From G963674835 sp963674835 (GTDB lineage Bacteria > Planctomycetota > Planctomycetia > Pirellulales > Thermoguttaceae): DNA of 64,000 nt. Position numbers and translations under genes: made by a program. Positions 44,575 through 53,242 of the stretch are shown here, piece after piece (position 1 is the first letter of the stretch; each line of letters opens with the position of its first letter). The stretch is taken from positions 1,674,001-1,738,000 of the forward strand of contig CAXXKC010000003.1 in the NCBI GenBank assembly GCA_963674835.2. The letters are read 5' to 3'. Under the pieces are notes generated by a model that was given only the letters and a program-made list of their open reading frames with translations, was not told the DNA's origin and did no database searches.

Positions 44575-45723
44575 CTATCTGACTGCCGGCCACTTCGGCG
44601 TTGCCTCCTTTGCCTTTGAGTACGCCCCCCAAAGAGCATCTGCCGTGTTTTCGGCATCCTGGCCCACGTAGTACCGAAGTGTCGTCTCGATCGCTTCGTG
44701 CCGCATCAGTTCCTTCAATTGCTGGGGCAGTATCCGACGTGCCCAGCGTTCCCCGAAAGAACGCCGCAGGTCATGTAGACTTGCATACTTCGTTTTAGCT
44801 GTCTTCGGATCGGTATTGACCTTTACGCCCGCTGCCTTACCGATCGCAGCCCCGACGCGTGACATCCAATCTCGCCGACGCTCCTTGCCAAATCCCTGAG
44901 GGTCGAACACCCGCCCCACGCGATCCGCCGCCGGCGTCCTATCCAGGAACTCGGCGAACTCAGGGGCCATTGGGTGTACCCGGTCTTTCCTGCCCTTCTC
45001 GAACTCGCCAACGATCCGCAGCATCGGTCGTTTGCCGCTGAGGTCGACCATCAGCCGGTCGTCTCGATCCCAGTAGAGCTCCAGGGCCTCGCTCAGCCTG
45101 AGTCCCGACCACCAAAGCCCCTCCAGGAAATAGCGCCATGAGGGAGCTGCGGAAACCCCCACCACGCTTTCAACCTTGGCGAGCATTCTCTCGAACTCTT
45201 CCGCCGTGATTGGACGCCCTTTCATCACTTTCGAGCACTTCGCCCGTTTCGGCATCTCAATGGCTGGTACTCTGGCAACTATCCCGAGTTTCTTGCCCCA
45301 GTTCAAGGCTGCCTTGACGTGCCTGAGGTGCTTGGCAATCGTTGTCTCCCGGAGCCCTTTTTCCCTAAGCTTGGCCTGGAACGTGCTTATGCGACTTGCA
45401 GTCACATCCTTCACTCGCTGAGGGTGGAGAAGGTCCTCCAGCGCATTGAACGTCGCTCGATACGTTTCACCCGATCCGCGTGACAGGCTCGGGAGCTTCT
45501 CATGCTCGAAGACTTCCCGGAACTCCTCCCACTTCATCCGCGCCGGGGCCACGTAGCGGCCGTGTTCAATATCGGCCTCAATCTGGGCCGCCAGCCGCTC
45601 GGCCTCCCGGCGGCTCGACGTCCTGGCCGACTTCTCACGGACCGTTCCCGATTCCGGGTCAATCCACCGAAGAACAAGGTTCTTCCGGCCCGAACGTCGG
45701 ATGGCCTTGACTCTCGTTTCCAT
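44575..45723 (-). CDS. int: Tyrosine-recombinase integrase
   Basis: The 382-residue protein has an arm-binding N-terminus, a SAM-like core (YRATFNALEDLLHPQRVKD) and a catalytic domain with R (WSGLRLSEAL), LHDLRRSFGERW, LMRHEAIETTLRYYV. The set Arg-His-x-x-Arg-His-Tyr is complete. The start codon at 45723 lies inside the excisionase gene (65-base overlap). It catalyses recombination at the tRNA-Leu core. Confidence 0.93.
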   Translation of the reverse strand: METRVKAIRRSGRKNLVLRWIDPESGTVREKSARTSSRREAERLAAQIEADIEHGRYVAPARMKWEEFREVFEHEKLPSLSRGSGETYRATFNALEDLLHPQRVKDVTASRISTFQAKLREKGLRETTIAKHLRHVKAALNWGKKLGIVARVPAIEMPKRAKCSKVMKGRPITAEEFERMLAKVESVVGVSAAPSWRYFLEGLWWSGLRLSEALELYWDRDDRLMVDLSGKRPMLRIVGEFEKGRKDRVHPMAPEFAEFLDRTPAADRVGRVFDPQGFGKERRRDWMSRVGAAIGKAAGVKVNTDPKTAKTKYASLHDLRRSFGERWARRILPQQLKELMRHEAIETTLRYYVGQDAENTADALWGAYSKAKEATPKWPAVR

Positions 45724-45922
45724 CACTAAGCAGCCCTTCGAAGAACTCGATCACCTGCCGTCCGGACGCGTAACCACGCTTGCCGAAGCGGATGATTGGC
45801 AAGCCTGCACCACGCAACGACCGCATGGCCGAATCGGTCAGCCCCAGCCGTACCTTGATTTGCCTGATCGTGTACAACTCATCGCCACTGATTACGCCGC
45901 CGACTACGTTTTCCTTGCTCAC
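45659..45922 (-). CDS. xis: Excisionase-like HTH protein
   Basis: The 87-residue protein contains a MerR/HTH_17-like segment (LYTIRQIKVRLGLTDSAMRS, then GLPIIRFGKRGYASGRQVIEF). The GTG start has AAGGAGG seven bases upstream. It overlaps the integrase gene, as usual for a recombination directionality factor. Confidence 0.85.
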   Translation of the reverse strand: MSKENVVGGVISGDELYTIRQIKVRLGLTDSAMRSLRGAGLPIIRFGKRGYASGRQVIEFFEGLLSDGNESQGHPTFGPEEPCSSVD

Positions 45923-45954
45923 CTTCAAGCCTCCTTGCACCTACAACCAACGGC

Positions 45955-47184
45955 TTACGCGGCCCTTGTGGCCGGTGAGCCTGCCTGGCTTCCATCCAGC
46001 AACGCCAACAAGGCCCTTGCTTGCTCGTCCGTAACGCGCAACATTCGTTCTGCCTGCTCCGGGAATCCCAAAAAAGACCGGACGTCGGCAAACGAAAGGG
46101 GGATTTGCGAAAGGAACTTTCGATGTACCCGAACCTCTCCGCTAGAGCCTATGATGTCCTCAGCAACCATGAGCACGGCCTTGGTGCCACACCGCACCAA
46201 CCGCTCGCGGATGGCCTCACTCCGTCTACGACGGTCCCCTGACTGCATCCCACCTTCTCGACAATCCTGACACGAGCAATCGGCACGCTGAGCAGCTTGG
46301 TCTACGCTGAGCACCCCCTCCAACTTCATCTCCTGAGCTTGCCGGTCTGGCTCCCTCCAGAACCCACGACTCGTTCCGTACCGAGGTGTGTTGCCTTTTC
46401 GGTCCAGAACCCAATCAGGATAACCATGCTCCGGGTGCTTGATCATGTACTTGCACGCATAGTGCGCGGCATGTATGTGATTCTCGAACTCAGGGGCGGA
46501 GAATCGCACCGATCCAAAGCCCGGCCGCGCACCCTCCACGGGCCCTGCCCAGCCTGGCCGGTTTCGATTCCACACCTCGCACACCATGCGGAAGTCAATG
46601 AAGGTTGCGTCAACCAGAAGGTGGTAGTGCGGCATCTCCGTCCACTTCTGCCACTCGACCACGTAGAAGTAACGGTCTGAGTGCAACAGCCCCCGGCCTT
46701 TCAATGCACGGACAAGGTTCGAGATGGCCCGTCGCTCGCGAACATAGTCATAGGCAAGCTCAGGACTCTCGAACAGCTCCGGGTCGATTGTCAACGTCCA
46801 CATCATCAGCCCTGTGAACGTCTCCAGAATGGGAATCAGCCGTTCCCGCAGAGAGAGGCCCAGCCCCACGCAGCACCGTGGGCAGAACCGCGAACGACAC
46901 CCACACTGCCACACCTCGTTATGCCTCCCCCCAGCCCCGCTGTCCCCTTCACAACTTTTCCCACCTGGTTCAAGATAATCGGCGGCGTTGGCCGCCGCGG
47001 GGCCGCACCCGTGCGGCCCCGCAACAGCCAACAGCTCGCCCCGATCCCATCGACGGAAGGCGTCCCAAAGGGCAGCCCTCGCCAACTGGTCCGTCAAACC
47101 TTCCGGCGGGGTAGACGCATTGGCCTCGTGGCATTGCCCAGAATCCACCCGAGTGGTACCCTGAAGTGAACGTTCCGCGGGCAT
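45955..47184 (-). CDS. rep: HUH-type rolling-circle replication initiator
   Basis: The 409-residue protein has a Cys-rich segment (CRSRFCPRCC), MMWTLTIDPELF, the metal-binding HUH motif in MPHYHLLVDA, and a candidate catalytic Tyr in HAAHYACKYMIKHPEH. The C-terminal third contains another Cys cluster (CSCQDC) and helices. It should nick the element's origin to start rolling-circle replication or transfer. The ATG at 47184 has GGAGG in front. A 46-nt cruciform lies within the 5' part of the gene. Confidence 0.88.
   Translation of the reverse strand: MPAERSLQGTTRVDSGQCHEANASTPPEGLTDQLARAALWDAFRRWDRGELLAVAGPHGCGPAAANAADYLEPGGKSCEGDSGAGGRHNEVWQCGCRSRFCPRCCVGLGLSLRERLIPILETFTGLMMWTLTIDPELFESPELAYDYVRERRAISNLVRALKGRGLLHSDRYFYVVEWQKWTEMPHYHLLVDATFIDFRMVCEVWNRNRPGWAGPVEGARPGFGSVRFSAPEFENHIHAAHYACKYMIKHPEHGYPDWVLDRKGNTPRYGTSRGFWREPDRQAQEMKLEGVLSVDQAAQRADCSCQDCREGGMQSGDRRRRSEAIRERLVRCGTKAVLMVAEDIIGSSGEVRVHRKFLSQIPLSFADVRSFLGFPEQAERMLRVTDEQARALLALLDGSQAGSPATRAA
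46987..47032. repeat. Perfect cruciform inside rep, candidate origin
   Basis: An 11-base perfect inverted repeat (46997-47007 with 47012-47022) surrounds a CCCG loop. An outer stem GTTGGC/GCCAAC (46987-46992 with 47027-47032) encloses it with symmetrical four-base internal loops. Location near the 5' end of rep is typical of some double-strand origins. Confidence 0.6.
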
Positions 47185-47387
47185 GGTATCCTCCATGACT
47201 CGTGGACCACAGCCCGGCGTGTCCCGCTGTCGCCAAACACCAGGGACGCGTCGGGCCTTTATATTACGTTGATTGCTTCGCTGACTCGCTCCTCGGCGTC
47301 AGTACGGGCTCCTCTTCTCTGTTCCGGCTTCACGTGGACCGCGGCGCTCTTGCCGCGACACTCAGTTGCTTGCGCGCCTGCCTGCCG

Positions 47388-47708
47388 TCATGCAGCATCC
47401 CGACGTTCCACAAGTAAGCGCTCGACGACTGGCACAATTTCCCTCACAACCTGCTCCAAGTCCACGAACGTGCTCAGCCCTATCGGGAATACGACTGGAA
47501 TCACCGCACCCGCCGTCCGATACGTCAGGTTAATCACCGTCGAACCGTCGTTTCGTGCTTCCATCGGCGCGCGTTGAGGCCAGTGAACCACACAGTAATG
47601 GCCCCGCCAACTCGTGAAACCCAACACATGCTTCCGGCGTTTCGCACGCCGTCTCGCTCGCCGCACACGCGCCAGCGCCTTTCGTTCACGTCTTCTGGCT
47701 CTTCTCAT
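47388..47708 (-). CDS. Small basic protein of the element
   Basis: The 106-residue product begins with an Arg/Lys-rich stretch (MRRARRRERKALARVRRARR) followed by a beta-rich core (STVINLTYRTAGAVIPVVF). AAGGAGGG lies nine bases before the ATG. Nucleic-acid binding is likely. It follows the RHH gene by 39 bases. Confidence 0.65.
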   Translation of the reverse strand: MRRARRRERKALARVRRARRRAKRRKHVLGFTSWRGHYCVVHWPQRAPMEARNDGSTVINLTYRTAGAVIPVVFPIGLSTFVDLEQVVREIVPVVERLLVERRDAA

Positions 47709-47747
47709 CGATTCAAACCCTCCTTGGCTAGAACCTCAGCGAATCAC

Positions 47748-48254
47748 TCAGGATTGCGCTGCGTCGAGATCACCGTCTTCCGCTTCATCGCCTTCTGACT
47801 CTCTTGGCAGCTCTCCAACAAACGCCCTAGTGATGGCCTTCACCAGTCGCGTCGAGATTACATGCATCATCCAGTCATGCTCCGACAAAGCCGACTCCAT
47901 CAGAAGCGCCGCCATCTTCACTTGGCTGACCCCCAGACGATCCGCCATCCCCTCGATCTCGTCCGCCAGTTGTCGCTTGACTGACACTTGGAGCCGAACC
48001 GCGCCGTCCTGGCCTTTGCGTCGTCGGCGGTGCCCAGAAAGAAGGTGGATCGCTCCGGCCACCGACCCGGAAATCAGCCCGTTCACCCATTCCGCGAAGT
48101 GCTTGCGCTCATCCACGGCAAGCTCCAGAAGCAGCCGCACCATGAAGGCTTGGCTCCGCTCGAACCTGTCAGCAAGCTTGTTCACTTTGTCGGCAAGCTC
48201 TTGGGACACTGGGATTTGCAGCCGTACGTCTTCCTGCTTCTCTTTCTTTCCCAT
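47748..48254 (-). CDS. Protein with two ribbon-helix-helix-like segments
   Basis: The 168-residue product has two similar segments: VRLQIPVSQELADKVNKLADRF ... MVRLLLELAV and VRLQVSVKRQLADEIEGMADRL ... MAALLMESAL. Each has the pattern of an RHH (CopG-like) strand and helices. One subunit could therefore act as a pseudo-dimer. GGAGG lies before the ATG at 48254. It probably controls copy number or the element's promoters. Confidence 0.78.
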   Translation of the reverse strand: MGKKEKQEDVRLQIPVSQELADKVNKLADRFERSQAFMVRLLLELAVDERKHFAEWVNGLISGSVAGAIHLLSGHRRRRKGQDGAVRLQVSVKRQLADEIEGMADRLGVSQVKMAALLMESALSEHDWMMHVISTRLVKAITRAFVGELPRESEGDEAEDGDLDAAQS

Positions 48255-48753
48255 TCCGCCCTCCTTCAAAGACTCAAGAGCGCCTAACTGCGTGGCACCG
48301 TCATACCACGATCATCGGAATCATTCAACTCCAAGTTCACTCTGTTTTTATCATTTTTCACTCACCCATGAGTCACTCCGGCGCGTACTCCGATGCCCCC
48401 CCACGTGCCACACCACACGGCCCATAGCGCTGTCACGCGGACAAACACTCGCAGCCCACACCCGTACCTGAATGGCCGCTCCAGGCGAGCCCGCCGGGGC
48501 CCGGCTCCCTTCGCCGCTGCCCCGACTGACGGGAGCAGAGGAACGGAAGAGATAGAGACTCGCTTCGCGACCAGTTTCTGTTCCTCTGCAATCCCTCTCC
48601 GGCTTCGGTCGCTCCCAGCCGGCTCGCCCTCCGCTCGACTGCCTCGGGCGCACAATCAGGTTGCTTCCGGGTTTTATCCGGCCAGCCCCGATCCACGATG
48701 CCAGTGCAGATGAATGACACCCAACGCACGTCAGCCTTGGCGCGTACAGACAC
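48255..48753. other. Right-hand non-coding end of the element
   Basis: About 500 bases between the RHH gene and the right arm sites. A low-GC segment near 48330-48360 may hold the promoter of the - strand operon. No credible gene found. Confidence 0.45.
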
Positions 48754-48772
48754 GTCACCCAAAATGTCACCC
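48754..48772 (+). repeat. Putative integrase arm-type sites, right end
   Basis: Two GTCACCC copies (48754-48760 and 48766-48772), 12 bases apart, recur in the same orientation as those at the left end. A third, weaker GTCACGC is at 48782-48788. The right core lies about 107 bases further. Confidence 0.6.
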
Positions 48773-48878
48773 AGATCGCACGTCACGCTTCGGCCCTAGC
48801 ATGAACGCGCCTTCGCATTAGCGGCCAAGAATGGCCGTCGCGGTGCCAACTGAATGCCAAGCGAGACTCTCGTTCGGC

Positions 48879-48932
48879 CTTAAAATCCCGTGGGGAGCAC
48901 TCCCCGTGCGGGTTCGAATCCCGCCTCGGCTA
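48879..48932 (+). repeat. attR core: duplicated 3' half of tRNA-Leu
   Basis: It reproduces the anticodon loop, anticodon 3' stem, variable arm, T arm and acceptor 3' strand, but has no 5' half, so it is not a tRNA gene. It ends the 5.9-kb element and probably also served as the left core of the older remnant to its right. Confidence 0.92.
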
Positions 48933-48971
48933 ATGACTTACGTCGACTGATTGCCATTGGAAAGTGGGGTT

Positions 48972-48990
48972 ACACTCCATAAACACTCCA
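48972..48990 (+). repeat. Phased ACACTCCA repeats, near the integrase remnant
   Basis: Two copies (48972-48979 and 48983-48990) are 11 bases apart, 40 bases from the att core and eight bases from the integrase stop. Three more copies, also 11 bases apart, are at 49918-49947. Confidence 0.6.
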
Positions 48991-48997
48991 TGGCCGT

Positions 48998-49562
48998 TCA
49001 GTCTTCAGGGGTCTTCCCTGCCAAATCAGGGACATACAGGTCGTCGACGGCCTTGTTCAACTGCCGGGCAATGTTGATGTACCGTTGGGTGGTTTGGTAG
49101 CTTTTGTGCCGCATCAAAGCTTGCAGGGCATCGCCAGTCAGCCTATCGGCGTTCATGGTGGCAAAGGCCCGCCGTAGGTCGTGAAACCCGTAATGCTCCG
49201 GCGGGCAGCCCTGGGCGTGCTCGTGCTTCTTCTGACAGTCCGGCGGACAAGGCTTTTGATGTTCATGATTCGCGGAGCAAGGAAACTGGATACTGGCTGC
49301 CGCTTGAATCCTGACGAAATCGGTGTAGAGGCTCCGCTTGTCGCGCGGCCATGAGAAGACCATAGAACCGTAGTCTACGATTCGGCGAAGGTGCGCGACC
49401 ACTATGGGGTGCAACGGCACTTGGTCATCCCGCCGGCCTTTGTTGTCTTTCGCCCGAGTGATTGCGAAGCCCTGGTCAAGACTCACATCGTCCCAAGGTA
49501 GGGCAAGTGGCTCTTTGATCCGCCAGCCGGTCATGTAGAGGAAAACCAGTAGAGCACGTAGG
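48998..49562 (-). pseudogene. C-terminal half of a second tyrosine integrase
   Basis: The readable part begins EALRALLVFLYMTGWRIKEP and keeps Arg (GWRI), FHDLRRAFATMNAD and LMRHKSYQTTQRYINI. An unusual insertion of Cys/His residues (CPPDCQKKHEHAQGCPPEH) precedes the HxxR motif. The N-terminal arm-binding and core domains are missing; upstream sequence is in an excisionase frame. It is a deletion fossil of an older element next to the same att site. Confidence 0.8.
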
Positions 49563-49719
49563 GCTTCACGCCGAGCAGAACGGCGGCCTCCGGCTCCGTG
49601 AACGCCAGGCGGCCTTGGAGCCTCGCCCGCTCCTCCTCCATGTGATCCAGGGCCTCGGCCACGGCCAGGTGGACCAGGGGGCGAAGGGCGTCCTGGTCGA
49701 ATTCGATCTTGAGGCTCAT
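49563..49719 (-). pseudogene. N-terminal part of an excisionase-like protein, fused to the integrase remnant
   Basis: The frame begins MSLKIEFDQDALRPLVHLAV and reads LQGRLAFTEPEAAVLLGVKP, a usual HTH_17 beginning, and then runs into integrase DNA in another phase and stops. The junction near 49563 suggests a deletion between short similar sequences. Confidence 0.7.
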
Positions 49720-50110
49720 CGTCGTTCACTCCGCATCCAGCCGGCCAGGCAAGGCTAGCTCGCCTCTCGGCCACTCCCGCGGTCATGCGGTCGTCGGGTG
49801 ACAGACGGCTTTCTGGCGACCCGTGGAGAGCCAGAGTACAGGACGACGATCTGGGCCGCTCTGATGGCCTCTCCGCTGCCCTGGCCGGAGGCACGATCGG
49901 TGCAGTTCAACGTCTCGACACTCCACCAACACTCCAATAACACTCCACAAGCCGGCTACGCGGCTGCCCCGTCGCCCTACACCGAGACAGCGAAAGAGGT
50001 CTTGTTTTGCAGGGTTTTCTTGTGCGCGCCGATACTCCCACGGCCTTATGGCCTTCAGGAGGACCGCACGTAGTTTCAGTTTTCGGCAGTGTTTCTATCC
50101 GAGTAGCCAA
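49720..50110. other. Remnant DNA with phased repeats
   Basis: About 390 bases with no gene. It contains the ACACTCCA array at 49918-49947 and short open frames with no recognisable product. It is probably the former upstream region of the older element. Confidence 0.5.
49918..49947 (+). repeat. Three ACACTCCA repeats at 11-base spacing
   Basis: Copies start at 49918, 49929 and 49940. The exact 11-base period puts them on one face of the helix, as for integrase arm sites, excisionase sites or iterons. Confidence 0.65.
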
Positions 50111-50338
50111 CTACCCGTCTGATGAAGTCCAATGCTTCGAAAAAAGGTCTGTCATGCACCACTTCGCGGCGTCCTGTAGATGTTTGGGCAGAGCCTCTGA
50201 GGCAACCTCGCCGGGATAAGCCGCAGCCAGCAGTTCCAGAAACTCCCGCACCCGCGGCGGGAGTCTTTCGGGCAGGGCTTCGTATTCGGACTTGTCTGCA
50301 ATCCTTTCCGCCGGGTCGGTTGAAGCTTCCACAATCAA
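50111..50338 (-). CDS. Hypothetical protein, possibly a decayed gene
   Basis: The 75-codon frame reads MIVEASTDPAERIADKSEYE, then LPPRVREFLELLAAAYPGEV and HLQDAAKWCMTDLF, with plausible codon use. A neighbouring frame continues EALDFIRRVVGYSDRN, which suggests a frameshift near the C-terminus. No family recognised. Confidence 0.35.
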   Translation of the reverse strand: MIVEASTDPAERIADKSEYEALPERLPPRVREFLELLAAAYPGEVASEALPKHLQDAAKWCMTDLFSKHWTSSDG

Positions 50339-50374
50339 GCAGCATCATCCGCATTCGGCTGCACCGCGTAGTAC

Positions 50375-50713
50375 GGGCCGGCTTGGGAACTGGCTACGCC
50401 TTCGCTCTCGGCTCCGGTAGACAGTCTGCTGTCGAATTGGGCGTACATGGTGATGGGCTCGCTGGCCTGGAGCCTGAAGGCATGGGCGGCGTTGCTGTTG
50501 CCGGAGGAGGGGCGTTGGCGCCAACCGCACCGGGAGGAAAAGCTGAAGCTCTTGCGGATGGACTTCACTACGTTCTGCGCTGTGATGATGAGGATCCCAG
50601 CCCAGATCCTTTCGACGGGCCGAAAGATCGTTTATCGGTTGTTGGGCTGGAATCCGTGGCAGCAAGTGTTCTTCCGTCTGTTGGACCAGCTTGCCCATCC
50701 GTTGCGTTGCTGA
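50375..50713 (+). pseudogene. C-terminal fragment of an IS1380-family transposase
   Basis: The frame reads APVDSLLSNWAYMVMGSLAW, then LKAWAALLLPEEGRW, REEKLKLLRMDFTTF and GRKIVYRLLGWNPWQQVFFR, a typical IS1380 C-terminus. An in-frame TAG precedes it and the N-terminal 350 or so residues are missing. It differs from the full IS1380-like transposase at 51773-53125. Confidence 0.8.
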
Positions 50714-50883
50714 GCAAGCGACATTGAAGCCGGAGTCTGGATACTCCGGTCCGAATTCACCCTTAACGGCACGCTGTGCGACCGAGTCCCGAGATGAAAC
50801 ACGACACAACCCGACGCAACCTACCGGCACCGACCGTGCCCGCCGCTGAGGTTGTCGAGTCGCGCCGTCCACTAGAACTGGTT

Positions 50884-51701
50884 TCACAACTGTCTCAGCG
50901 TGATCATCAGGCACGCCAGATGAACAAACGCCTGAAATACCTTGATTTCATGCTCATAGCGAACGACCAATCGACGGAAATTGCCGATCCAGCCGATCGT
51001 GCGTTCGATTTTCCAGCGACGGCGGTAGCGTCGAAGCTTCCGACCATCTTGCAGTTTCGGTTTGCTGCGGTTGCTCCGGTGAGGACAGATCAAATCGATG
51101 CCGCGTCGCCACAACCGCTTTCGCAAAGGATCGGAATCGGCCGCCTTGTCGTAAATCAACCGTTTCGGATTCTTTTTCGGCCGTCCGCGTCCTTTCCGAG
51201 GAACAGCAACCTTCTGCAGCGTCGATTCGATCAAGGTGACTTCGTTAGGCGACGCCGAGGCAAGTTGTATTCCCAAAGGCACACCCTTGCCATCCGCCAC
51301 CACCATAAGCTTTGTACCCTTTCCACGTTTGGTCTTTCCGACGCATTTGCCCCTTTTTTTGCAGGAGAGAACGTTCCATCGGCAAAACACTCCTGCCACT
51401 TCAGCTGCCCTGCTGCATCGAGTGTACCGAGCAACGCCCGCCACGCGTCCAACAAGACGCCAGCTTCCTCCCACGCCTGCAATCGTCGCCAGCAGGTGCT
51501 CGCCGAAGGAAAGTGCTTGGGCAAGTCCTTCCAGCGAGCACCGCTTCGCAAGACCCAAAGTATCCCCTCAAAACAGGGCCGGTTGGGCACCGGCTTTGGG
51601 CCACCATTGGCCGACGCCTCTGGCTCTGGCAGCAACGGTTCGATTACCGCCCATTGTTCGTCTGAAACCTCGAAACCCGTTTGGTATTCCTTCTTCGCCA
51701 C
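50884..51701 (-). CDS. IS5-family transposase with -1 frameshift at A7
   Basis: The first frame starts GTG at 51701 with AAAGGAGT upstream (YQTGFEVSDEQWAVIEPLLPE) and includes the first catalytic Asp (CFADGTFSPAKK). The second frame continues GKCVGKTKRGKGTKLMVVADG, RLIYDKAADSDPLRKRL and RYRRRWKIERTIGWIGNFRR, with the remaining Asp and Glu. The frames meet at a run of seven A before GGGG (51355-51361 region). A -1 slip there gives one full DDE protein. Confidence 0.85.
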
Positions 51702-51731
51702 AAAAAGACTCCTTTCTGCGGCGAAGCATAC

Positions 51732-53242
51732 TCCTGAATCCGTGAGCTTCGATGGCTTGTTCTTGGGATAGATCAACCGGTGGTTGGTGCTCTTGGCTGA
51801 CAGAAGCAGGTGTAGACGCACTGCCAGACCGATCTCCACGGATTGCCTCGCCACAGCGACAGGCCCCATCGGTTCGAGTGCCGAGTCAGTCGGGCGGCGA
51901 AGTACATCAGGTCTTGGATCACACTTCGCAACCGACGCCGAGAGACCGGCTTGGGAAGTGGCATCTTCCCTTCCGGCGGCAAGGACTTGTTTTCGGCCAA
52001 TGCCGTCTGACCGCACAGCCGCAACACGTTGTAGGCCACCAGCCCCAACGACAGCATCAAGGCGTTGGTGGCGAACTTCCCGCTTGGTAAACGCTCCAGG
52101 TCCAGGTCCGATTTCAGTTCGGAGTGGAACTGCTCGCTGGTGCTGTGCTCGTGATACAGGGCGATAACCTTCTTGGGGGCAAGCTTCAGACTGGTCCACC
52201 AGGTCGAGATCTCGATCTCCGGAACCAACAAGCGCTGACCCTCGGCAGTGATCGTCCGCTGGATCACCTCGAACACCACACGGTACGGCTTCCCGTCCCG
52301 TTCCTTCCAGGTCTCGCCCGTCCAGATCTCCTTGCCCACCCGAGGCTCTTCACACGTGCCATACGCCTGAGCCTCCTCCAGCCAGTCCGCCTCCGACTCC
52401 TTCCGCAGATTGCGCTTGATGATCCAGTCCACGTACTTCTTTTTCCGCAGGCGACGGAGGTTTTCGCCGTCGTCGTTGCCGGCATCCATCCGCACCAGAA
52501 GCTTGCCCTGCGTGATCAGCCTGGCCAAGTCAACGGCTTGGTCCAGGAAGTCGGGTGTACCCTCTTGCACATGCTGGTTGCCGGGGCGCAACTCGCAGTG
52601 AATCAGGTAGCCCTCCTGGCCCAAGTAGGCGAAGTTCGGAGCGTAGCCATCCAGATTCTTGTACGTCCACGCCACTCCCTCCTTCTTCGTGCCGCTGTTG
52701 TCCAACGGCGATACGTCGACGTCCAAGGCAATCCAGTCGTCCTGGCAGGGCGTCAGGACCGGGGCGTGCCGGGCGACCATCCGAGCCGACTCCTCATGCA
52801 ACGTCCCAATCGGGGTCGTCCCCAGAGCGTCCATCCGTTGCCGGAGCGTTTCCTCAGAAGGAAGCTTGGTCAGGCCCATCGCTCGCCGGAAGAATGCTTC
52901 TTGGCGATACGCTTCGATGTCGGCGTAGTCGCTCTTGCCCAAACACAAAAGACCGATCATCGCCACCAGCACATCGCCATGCGGCACCTCGGGACGCTTT
53001 CGCTCTCCCAGGCAGATGTCGTTAAGCCGCTTTCGAAGCAACGCCTGTCCCAGCAGGGCTCCGGCCAGGGCCAACCCCGAGTGCGAAACGAGGACCTCGT
53101 CGGTCTGTTTGATGATGAATTCCATGGGCCTCACTGCCTCACCTTACGGGTGAACTGCTGTTGCCCACGATCATCGCCGAAATCCTCTGAAAAACAAGGC
53201 CATTCACCCGCTCACACGCAAAGCAAGTTCACGGAACCAGGA
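51732..53242. mobile_element. IS1380-family element inserted in the IS5-family element
   Basis: Imperfect inverted ends of 18 bases (51732-51749 and 53225-53242, 15 matches) bound the element. TAC occurs directly outside both ends and may be the target duplication. One transposase gene fills it. Confidence 0.75.
51773..53125 (-). CDS. IS1380-family transposase
   Basis: The 450-residue protein has DWIALDVDVSPLDNSGTKKE with the first Asp, LVRMDAGNDDGENLRRLR, and ALYHEHSTSEQFHSELKSDL with the late Glu, followed by LPSGKFATNALMLSLGLVAYN, all typical of IS1380. It appears complete and could be active. The start MEFIIKQ is preceded by GTGAGGCCC. Confidence 0.92.
   Translation of the reverse strand: MEFIIKQTDEVLVSHSGLALAGALLGQALLRKRLNDICLGERKRPEVPHGDVLVAMIGLLCLGKSDYADIEAYRQEAFFRRAMGLTKLPSEETLRQRMDALGTTPIGTLHEESARMVARHAPVLTPCQDDWIALDVDVSPLDNSGTKKEGVAWTYKNLDGYAPNFAYLGQEGYLIHCELRPGNQHVQEGTPDFLDQAVDLARLITQGKLLVRMDAGNDDGENLRRLRKKKYVDWIIKRNLRKESEADWLEEAQAYGTCEEPRVGKEIWTGETWKERDGKPYRVVFEVIQRTITAEGQRLLVPEIEISTWWTSLKLAPKKVIALYHEHSTSEQFHSELKSDLDLERLPSGKFATNALMLSLGLVAYNVLRLCGQTALAENKSLPPEGKMPLPKPVSRRRLRSVIQDLMYFAARLTRHSNRWGLSLWRGNPWRSVWQCVYTCFCQPRAPTTG

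Larger units (their letters stand above)
42965..48932. mobile_element. Integrated mobile element in tRNA-Leu, about 5.9 kb
   Basis: The element is bounded by two 54-base copies of the tRNA-Leu 3' half. Inside are integrase, excisionase, a rolling-circle Rep, an RHH protein, a basic protein and one cargo gene. The GC content appears lower than in flanking genes. It lacks conjugation or capsid genes, so it resembles an integrated plasmid or a mobilisable/satellite element. Confidence 0.9.

Noticed and set aside
48879..48932. Second tRNA-Leu gene
   Set aside because: Only the 3' half is present; acceptor 5' strand, D arm and anticodon 5' stem are missing. It is an att copy.
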